DNA from: CAZHMB01 sp964533515
GTDB taxonomy: Archaea; Nanobdellota; Nanobdellia; Pacearchaeales; GW2011-AR1
Assembly (NCBI GenBank): GCA_964533515.1
Contig: CAZHMB010000020.1
Coordinates: 1 to 10,452, forward strand
Length of the DNA stretch: 10,452 bases
Reading direction: 5' to 3'
The position numbers and the translations under genes are program-made. Under the pieces are notes generated by a model. The model was not told the origin of the DNA and did not search any database. It was given only the letters and a program-made list of their open reading frames with translations. Below, piece by piece: positions 5,812 through 10,452 of this stretch. How positions within the stretch are numbered: the first letter of the stretch is position 1; each line of letters starts with the position of its first letter.

Positions 5812-7029
5812 TTAGTAATAACTTTCTCCGAATTCTTCGGATTTTTCTGGTTTCTTTGTTACTAATACGATAAGTACTACAAGAAGTACAACGAAAATTA
5901 TAGCCAATACAATAGTTAAGATAACTACTGGATTTGCAACTGATCTTCCTTCTGCTTCTAACTGTAGAGTTGCTGATTCTTCTAGGTTTTCACCTGAGAA
6001 AACATTCACAACAATATCATATTCGCCAGCTGTTTGAGCTTCTGCAGTTATTACAACGTTTCTGCTTGAACCAGCAGGAACAGCAACAACAGCATCGCTT
6101 GATTGGGCTGATACGTCGTCGTTAGAGTCTACTACAACTCTGTAAACTTTAAGCTTGTCAGTTGGATTAACCAATAACAAACTGTATTCAGCTTCTTCGC
6201 CAACTGCAACAGTTTCTCTTGAATCCGTTACGATCAAACGGTTCTCAACATCATTTCCAACAGCAAATTGTCTTACTGTTTCTGAAGTTGTATCATCATT
6301 TTCAACGGTAACTTCGAGAGTGTAGACACCAGCTTGAGCTTCATATGGAACTTCCAAATAAAGTCTTGCCATAACAGTATCTTCATCATCATCGTCATCA
6401 CAGGCGTCACAGCCTTCGATAGCCACTAAGTCTCCAAGATAACCTGTCTTTACTAGACCTAATGCAGGTACTGCAACAGTCACGAAAGTGTCATCAAGGT
6501 CATTGTATCCTACGTTTTTTACAACAACATCTACTGGGAATGAATCTCCAGCATCTATGTTTTGTGGGATAACAACAGACTTAAGTTCTGCATTGAAAGT
6601 TGGTCTTTGAACTCTTATATCGTATGTAGCAGTTTCATCGTGGTCTTTTCCGTCTATTTCAACTTCTAAAGTTCCATCGTCTGAAACGTCATCATCAAGA
6701 TCGAAAGGGACTCTCAATGTTAAAACTTTTTCATATGATCTTCCTGCTTCAACGTCAAAAACGCTTGAAACAACACGAGTTTCTTCACCGTTAACTTCCA
6801 TTTCAGCTTCTATTGTAACTTCAGTATCGTTTTTAGTAGCTGTGAATTGAACTTCAATAGTTACATATTCACCAGCAACAACACTTGCGCTGTTTGCATT
6901 AACACCATCAATTTCAACATCGTTGATAGTTGCAATTGAACCAGCAGTTACGAGAGTAGTAGCTAAAAGAACTAAGCTTACTATAGTAACAATTAAACCT
7001 AATAGGTTTTTTGTCATTTTTTGTTTCAT
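5812..7029 (-). CDS. secreted, membrane-anchored Ig-like surface (S-layer-like) protein
   Basis: This 405-residue protein has a Sec-type signal peptide (hydrophobic 9-27, likely cut after VTA at 27-29) and an acidic beta-rich ectodomain. A C-terminal membrane segment (about 366-391) and a short cytosolic tail, KKPEKSEEFGESYY, complete it. The ectodomain appears to hold three or four Ig-like/CARDB-type modules. The markers are phrases such as 'PQNIDAGDSFPVDVVVKN' (155-172), 'AQAGVYTLEVTVEN' (231-244), 'VAVGEEAEYSLLLVNP' (275-289) and 'AQTAGEYDIVVNVF' (331-344), typical of COG1361-type archaeal envelope proteins. A CDACDDDDDED loop (207-217) joins a CxxC pair to an Asp run that could bind calcium. 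The layout matches membrane-anchored S-layer proteins; whether it forms the actual lattice is inference. M1 (7029) or M5 (7017, ATGACA) may be the start. Both leave the signal peptide intact. It is divergent from the peptidase gene. Confidence 0.85.
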   Translation of the reverse strand: MKQKMTKNLLGLIVTIVSLVLLATTLVTAGSIATINDVEIDGVNANSASVVAGEYVTIEVQFTATKNDTEVTIEAEMEVNGEETRVVSSVFDVEAGRSYEKVLTLRVPFDLDDDVSDDGTLEVEIDGKDHDETATYDIRVQRPTFNAELKSVVIPQNIDAGDSFPVDVVVKNVGYNDLDDTFVTVAVPALGLVKTGYLGDLVAIEGCDACDDDDDEDTVMARLYLEVPYEAQAGVYTLEVTVENDDTTSETVRQFAVGNDVENRLIVTDSRETVAVGEEAEYSLLLVNPTDKLKVYRVVVDSNDDVSAQSSDAVVAVPAGSSRNVVITAEAQTAGEYDIVVNVFSGENLEESATLQLEAEGRSVANPVVILTIVLAIIFVVLLVVLIVLVTKKPEKSEEFGESYY

Positions 7030-7066
7030 TTTAAGTTATTTAATTAACAAAATCCATTGGATTCTG

Positions 7067-7075
7067 TATAAAAAA
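7067..7075 (-). promoter_or_regulatory. TATA-like box of the surface-protein gene
   Basis: TTTTTTATA on the minus strand predicts transcription starting near 7044 and a leader of about 15 bases before the ATG at 7029. A second AT-rich candidate (7036-7047) would suit a leaderless start at M5 (7017). The choice cannot be made from sequence. Confidence 0.4.
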
Positions 7076-7088
7076 TCATGCAGTTTGG

Positions 7089-7098
7089 GTTTATAAAC
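7089..7098. promoter_or_regulatory. palindromic TATA-like box in the divergent intergenic region
   Basis: GTTTATAAAC is a perfect palindrome with a good TATA core. On the plus strand it is centred about 27 bases before an ATG at 7121 that opens a 22-codon frame. It could drive that small ORF or give the peptidase gene a long 5' leader. Confidence 0.35.
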
Positions 7099-7105
7099 TT
7101 TATGA

Positions 7106-7160
7106 TGGTGACACTTTGCAATGTCGACAGATTTACTGGATGTCCGGACAGTTGGTGACA
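7106..7160. promoter_or_regulatory. cluster of TGTC/GACA motifs, operator-like
   Basis: Six TGTC or GACA tetramers occur in about 50 bases (7110, 7122, 7126, 7141, 7147, 7157). They form two perfect palindromes, TGTCGACA (7122-7129) and TGTCCGGACA (7141-7150), flanked by the direct repeat TGGTGACA (7106-7113 and 7153-7160). Under one would be expected by chance. The cluster lies between the divergent surface-protein and peptidase genes, so a regulator binding site or a structured RNA leader is plausible. Confidence 0.4.
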
Positions 7161-7189
7161 GGATTTTGAAAAGAGGGAATTATTTTTAA
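7121..7189 (+). CDS. possible 22-codon leaderless small ORF
   Basis: ATG at 7121 opens a 22-codon frame (MSTDLLDVRTVGDR...GNYF) ended by TAA at 7187-7189. A strong TATA-like palindrome is centred about 27 bases upstream, the same geometry as the clear genes here. The frame also runs through the TGTC/GACA palindromes, so the motifs and the ORF may be the same signal. No family is recognised; it could be a leader peptide for the peptidase gene or chance. Confidence 0.2.
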   Translation: MSTDLLDVRTVGDRILKRGNYF

Positions 7190-7190
7190 A
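7183..7190 (+). promoter_or_regulatory. TATA-like box of the C39-like peptidase gene
   Basis: TTTTTAAA is centred about 26 bases before the ATG at 7212, predicting a leaderless transcript. It overlaps the stop of the possible 22-codon ORF, so transcription through that ORF could interfere with this promoter. Confidence 0.5.
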
Positions 7191-7211
7191 GTTGGTTTTA
7201 TAGAGAATATA

Positions 7212-7832
7212 ATGAAATTAAATGTTCCTTTTTACAAACAGACAACTCCATTAAATTGCGGGCCTGTAGCCTTGAAGATGGTTTTGGATTATTTTGGGAA
7301 GAAGGTTTCCTTAGAGATCATAGAAAAACAAACGGGGATAAGAGAAGGCAAAGGAATTTCTACAATACAACTAGCTATTGCCGCTATTTTGTCCGGTTGC
7401 AAGGTTGATTTTTATTCAAAACATGTTTTGTTTAATGAGGAAAATTTGAATAAAGAATTTTATAAAAAGTATGGAGGTATGGATTTAGAGAAATCAAAGA
7501 GATTGGTTGAAGAAGCAAGGGGTGTTGGTGTAGGGGTTTATGAGAAAACTTTTTCACTTGATGACTTCTTGAAGTTTGTTACAAAAGAGAGTATACCTAT
7601 TGTTCTTATTGATTGGAATGTTGTAATAGTAAAAAAAGAAAAAGGCTACCAAGGGCATTTTGTTCCTGTTGTAGGTTACGATGAAAAAAATGTTTGTGTA
7701 CATAATCCTGGATTAAGCGGGCCTCAAGAATTTAGGTCTATTTCAAGAGCGGTTTTTGATGAAGCTAGAAAAGCTGATGGGACCGATGAAGATCTAGTCA
7801 TAGTTTACAAGACCCAATCGAAAGTTTTATAA
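7212..7832 (+). CDS. stand-alone C39-like papain-fold cysteine peptidase
   Basis: This 206-residue protein has the catalytic framework of the peptidase C39-like superfamily. Gln10 is the oxyanion-hole candidate and Cys16 the nucleophile in KQTTPLNCGPVALKMVLDYFG (9-29). His149 lies in GHFVPVVGYD, and Asn165 follows in the HNPG turn where the third catalytic residue normally sits (Asp or Asn). In bacteria C39 domains trim double-glycine leader peptides and are fused to ABC exporters. Here there is no transporter domain, membrane segment or signal peptide, so it is more like the cytosolic single-domain C39_2-type enzymes, whose substrates are mostly unknown. The insertion of about 60 residues between the two catalytic halves (about 65-125) is charged and helical. 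It sits 72 bases before psmB on the same strand, suggesting a peptide-turnover or maturation role (inference). The start is supported by the TATA-like box and by a beta strand (LNVPFYKQ) beginning at residue 3. Confidence 0.8.
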   Translation: MKLNVPFYKQTTPLNCGPVALKMVLDYFGKKVSLEIIEKQTGIREGKGISTIQLAIAAILSGCKVDFYSKHVLFNEENLNKEFYKKYGGMDLEKSKRLVEEARGVGVGVYEKTFSLDDFLKFVTKESIPIVLIDWNVVIVKKEKGYQGHFVPVVGYDEKNVCVHNPGLSGPQEFRSISRAVFDEARKADGTDEDLVIVYKTQSKVL

Positions 7833-7877
7833 AACCCAGAGTCCTCTGAACTATGTAAAGTTCTAGATTTTTATGAA

Positions 7878-7885
7878 CTATAAAT
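7878..7885 (+). promoter_or_regulatory. TATA-like box of psmB
   Basis: CTATAAAT is centred about 23 bases before the psmB ATG at 7905. A second AT-rich candidate, TTTTTATG at 7868-7875, would give a leader of about 8 bases. Either way psmB seems to have a promoter separate from the peptidase gene. Confidence 0.4.
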
Positions 7886-7904
7886 CTAAAGGGAAATTAA
7901 GAAA

Positions 7905-8576
7905 ATGGATGACGATATTAAAAAACATGTTTCGAAGACAGGCACTACTACTGTTGGTGTTGTCTGTAAAGATGGAATTGTATTAGCTGGAGATAGAAAG
8001 ATAACTTTAGGAAATGGGGAAAGTATTGCTTATATTAGTCCAAGAAATGAAGATAAAGTAGTTTTTGTAACTGACAATCTTCTTGTTTCTACTGCAGGAA
8101 ATGCTTCAGATCTTCAAAGATTGGTAAAATTGGTGAGGGCTGAATTAAGGTTGAGGGAATTGAAGACCGGACAAAAATCTTCTGTAAAAGACTCTGCAAA
8201 TTTATTTACAAATATTGTTTATCAAAGTATTAGAAATCCCTCGGTCATTGTCTCGATAACTCATTTTTTAATAGCCGGTTATGATGATACTGGGGCTTAC
8301 ATGTACGAAGTTGGAGCAGATGGGACTTTAACAAGTGTTGAAGAATGGAGATCAACAGGTTCTGGAATGATGCAAGCAGACCCTATTTTAGACCTAGAAC
8401 ATAAAAAAGATATTACTCTTGAGGAAGGGATAGATTTAGTAAAGAAATGTGTTAACGCTTCTAGAAAAAGAGATCCGGCTTCAGGAGAAGGAATAGATGC
8501 TTACGTGATAAAAAAAGGAGAGATAAAAAGAGTATTGAAACAAAAATTGGTTTCAGAATTTAGGGATAGAGAGTAA
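7905..8576 (+). CDS. psmB: archaeal proteasome beta subunit
   Basis: This 223-residue protein is the catalytic subunit of the 20S proteasome. A 13-residue propeptide ends in Gly13, and autocleavage would expose Thr14 as the N-terminal nucleophile (KTG|TTTVGVV). D30 in VLAGDRK corresponds to mature Asp17. K51 in NEDKVVFVTD is the best match for Lys33, with about five extra residues in the loop before it. The STAGNASDLQRLVKLVRAEL helix region, the GSG loop (152-154), and RDPASGEGID (189-198, holding the Asp166/Ser169 equivalents) complete the family pattern. In the usual GSGS loop the last Ser is Met here. Fourteen such subunits assemble with alpha subunits, not encoded in this window, into the barrel that degrades unfolded proteins fed by ATPases. 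The downstream aCPSF1 gene is a recurrent archaeal neighbour. Start choice fits the short propeptide. Confidence 0.95.
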   Translation: MDDDIKKHVSKTGTTTVGVVCKDGIVLAGDRKITLGNGESIAYISPRNEDKVVFVTDNLLVSTAGNASDLQRLVKLVRAELRLRELKTGQKSSVKDSANLFTNIVYQSIRNPSVIVSITHFLIAGYDDTGAYMYEVGADGTLTSVEEWRSTGSGMMQADPILDLEHKKDITLEEGIDLVKKCVNASRKRDPASGEGIDAYVIKKGEIKRVLKQKLVSEFRDRE

Positions 8577-8619
8577 ACAAATAATAATTTTATAATTTTA
8601 AACATAGGTGAATAAACAG
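8577..8619 (+). promoter_or_regulatory. psmB-aCPSF1 spacer with TATA-like box and Shine-Dalgarno
   Basis: The 43-base gap holds a T-rich TATA-like stretch, TTTATAAT (8589-8596), about 26 bases before the ATG at 8620. AGGTGA (8606-8611) lies eight bases before the same ATG and matches the complement of the 16S rRNA 3' end. The first suggests a leaderless own transcript, the second translation from a psmB read-through mRNA; both may be used. Confidence 0.45.
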
Positions 8620-10452
8620 ATGAATATACTAAAGACTATAACGGATAAACTTGGTGGAAAGATTCGTGAGGCGAGTTTTGAAGGTGCGAACATAGTGATT
8701 TACACAGATAATGAGAATTTTTTCAAGGATGATCATGGCGCTGTTCGTGAAATTGTAAATGATATCAAGAAAAGGATTGAATTGAGGGCAGATAAAAAGA
8801 TTTTGCTGTCTGAAGAAGAAGCAGAGAAAAAGATTCGTGAGATTGTTCCGAAAGACGCAGAGATTGAAAAAATAGTTTTTGAGCCGCACCGAAGTATTGT
8901 TTTGATTGAAGCTAAGAAACCGGGAATGGTTATTGGAAAAGGTGGGAGTATTCTTGATGAGATAAGGGTTAAAACATTGTGGATGCCGCAGATTCAAAGA
9001 AGCCCTGCGATAAAAAGCCAAATAATTGAAAACATCAGGGAAGTTCTTTATGCGAATAATACCTTCAGGAGAAAATTTTTGAATGATATTGGAAAGAAAG
9101 TTTATGAAGATTGGAATCCGGAGAAAGTTGATGAATGGGTTCGGATTACTTTTTTGGGTGGGGCGAGACAAGTTGGAAGAAGTTGTATGTTATTGCAAAC
9201 TCCGAATTCAAAGATTTTATTGGATTGCGGGGTTGATGTTGCTGGTGGAGAAAAAGATAAGTTTCCAATTTTTAATATTCCTGAATTTGATTTGCAAAGC
9301 ATAGATGCTGTTATACTTAGTCACGCCCATTTGGATCATTCAGGTTTGATTCCGTATTTGTATAAGATGGGTTACAAGGGTCCGGTTTATATGACTGCTC
9401 CGACTCGAGATATCGCTTCGCTTTTAGCGTTGGATTTTATAGGTGTTGCTTACAAACAGGCATCGGCTCCGTTGTTTAGTTCTAAGGATATAAAAGAGAT
9501 GGTTAAACATAGTGTTTGTTTGGAGTATAATGAGGTTACCGATATAGCCCCAGACATTCGGATTACGATGTACAATGCGGGTCATGTTCTTGGAAGTGCT
9601 TTGGTTCATATTAATATCGGGAACGGTTTGCATAATTTGCTTTATACTGGCGATTATAAATATACTAAGACAAGACTTTTGGATCCGGCAGTTGCGAATT
9701 TTCCGAGGGTTGAAAGTGTGATCACAGAATCGACTTATGGTTCTAAAAATGATATTCTTCCGCCGAGGAAAGTTACGGATGATGCCTTTATTGCGTTGGT
9801 CAAGAAGACAATTGATCGTGGCGGGAAGATTTTGCTTCCTGAGTTGGGATTAGGTCACGCGCAGGAAACTTTGTTGAGAGTTGAGGAAGCGATTAGGTCT
9901 GGTGCGCTTCCGAAAGTTCCAATGTATATTGATGGTATGATATGGGATATTAATGCGATCCATACTGCTTATCCTGATTTCTTGAGTAGTAATATAAGGT
10001 CGCAAATTTTTCAGGACAAGAATCCTTTCTTGTCAGATATTTTCAGTAGAGTTGGTTCGCCTCACGAAAGGAAAGAAGTTATTGAAGGCGGGCCGTGTAT
10101 TGTAATTGCGACTTCAGGTATGTTGCAGGGTGGGGCGTCTGTAGAATATTTTAAGAATTTCGCGGAGAACGCAAAGAACACAATGATTTTAAGTTGTTAC
10201 CAGGGCCCTGGTTCTATGGGTCGAATGGTTCAAGAAGGTTCGAAAGAAGTTCAACTTCCAGATGATCAAGGCGGAGGAAAATTGACAGTTAATATGGAAG
10301 TTGTTACACTTGCGGGTTTGTCTCCTCACGCAGGAAGAAATGAGTTGTTGAATTTTTTTAATAACATGAGGCCGAAACCTCGGAAAGTTATAATTATGCA
10401 TGGTGAGGTTTCTAAATCCTTGGATTTAGCTTCGAGTTTGTATAAATTGAAT
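8620..10452 (+). CDS. aCPSF1/FttA transcription termination and mRNA 3'-end factor (3' end cut by window)
   Basis: 611 codons are visible with no stop; family members are about 635-650 residues, so perhaps 25-40 are missing. The order is two N-terminal KH-type domains (about 1-160, GxxG loop in VIGKGGSILDEI at 104-115), a metallo-beta-lactamase domain, and an inserted beta-CASP domain. Zinc ligands are visible in SHAHLDHSG (H235, H237, D239, H240), NAGHVLGSA (H322) and TGDYK (D345). Beta-CASP motif A is E370 in ESTYG, motif B H570 in SPHAGRNE, motif C H594 in MHGE. This family is the archaeal CPSF73-like 5'-3' exo/endonuclease that terminates transcription at T-rich sites and trims mRNA 3' ends. 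The residue two after the motif B His is Gly rather than the usual Asp. The upstream gene is psmB, as in Methanocaldococcus. The start is supported by AGGTGA eight bases upstream and by the KH fold beginning near residue 1. Confidence 0.95.
   Translation, partial: MNILKTITDKLGGKIREASFEGANIVIYTDNENFFKDDHGAVREIVNDIKKRIELRADKKILLSEEEAEKKIREIVPKDAEIEKIVFEPHRSIVLIEAKKPGMVIGKGGSILDEIRVKTLWMPQIQRSPAIKSQIIENIREVLYANNTFRRKFLNDIGKKVYEDWNPEKVDEWVRITFLGGARQVGRSCMLLQTPNSKILLDCGVDVAGGEKDKFPIFNIPEFDLQSIDAVILSHAHLDHSGLIPYLYKMGYKGPVYMTAPTRDIASLLALDFIGVAYKQASAPLFSSKDIKEMVKHSVCLEYNEVTDIAPDIRITMYNAGHVLGSALVHINIGNGLHNLLYTGDYKYTKTRLLDPAVANFPRVESVITESTYGSKNDILPPRKVTDDAFIALVKKTIDRGGKILLPELGLGHAQETLLRVEEAIRSGALPKVPMYIDGMIWDINAIHTAYPDFLSSNIRSQIFQDKNPFLSDIFSRVGSPHERKEVIEGGPCIVIATSGMLQGGASVEYFKNFAENAKNTMILSCYQGPGSMGRMVQEGSKEVQLPDDQGGGKLTVNMEVVTLAGLSPHAGRNELLNFFNNMRPKPRKVIIMHGEVSKSLDLASSLYKLN

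Noticed and set aside
5934..6125. 63-codon plus-strand frame, Leu/Gln-rich
   Set aside because: Antisense of the repetitive Val/Ala/Glu-rich surface-protein ectodomain, which explains its low-complexity composition.
8629..9171. 180-codon open frame on the minus strand
   Set aside because: It lies wholly antisense to the KH and lactamase region of the aCPSF1 gene, whose plus-strand frame carries clear family motifs; composition is Asn/Phe/Ile-rich as expected for an antisense shadow.
1..10452. CRISPR array or insertion sequence
   Set aside because: No regularly spaced repeats, terminal inverted repeats with a transposase, or Cas-like proteins were found; the only exact longer repeat is the 19-base pair at the gene junctions.

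Overview
The window looks like a piece of a small-genome, AT-rich archaeon, most likely a DPANN lineage of the Pacearchaeota/Woesearchaeota type (lineage is inference). The archaeal markers are direct: an archaeal-type RNase HII, a one-Thr-active-site proteasome beta subunit, a KH/beta-lactamase/beta-CASP factor of the aCPSF1 (FttA) family, and TATA-like boxes centred about 26 bases before several start codons, which implies mostly leaderless mRNAs. No tRNA, rRNA, CRISPR array, transposase or phage gene was seen.

Left part (1-1242): a 58-codon AbrB-like DNA-binding protein (97-273) with two near-identical palindromes flanking its TATA box, then rnhB (364-1056), then a GC-rich island of small hairpins (1068-1127) that stands out from the AT-rich background. 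Centre-left (1243-4104): a 953-residue SMC-family ATPase. Its two ATPase halves are those of a chromosomal SMC, but the middle has no hinge domain. A Rad50-like CxxC zinc hook sits at the exact midpoint instead. This is the most unusual object in the window.

Centre (4106-7029, minus strand): a compact cluster of three unrecognised genes (345-366, 57 and 119 aa) with gaps of 3 and 7 bases, converging on the SMC gene with one base between stop codons. Upstream of it on the same strand, behind a long T-rich tract, lies a secreted, acidic, Ig-like surface protein with a C-terminal membrane anchor. The first protein of the cluster has one membrane segment, so the cluster may be a membrane-associated module, but no function can be assigned.

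Right part (7030-10452, plus strand): a regulatory-looking intergenic region dense in TGTC/GACA motifs and with a possible 22-codon leaderless ORF; a stand-alone C39-like cysteine peptidase; psmB; and the first 611 codons of the aCPSF1/FttA gene, cut by the window end. psmB next to aCPSF1 is a known archaeal neighbourhood linking proteolysis and mRNA 3'-end formation/termination. The genes thus cover genome maintenance (RNase HII, SMC), protein and RNA turnover (peptidase, proteasome, FttA) and the cell surface.
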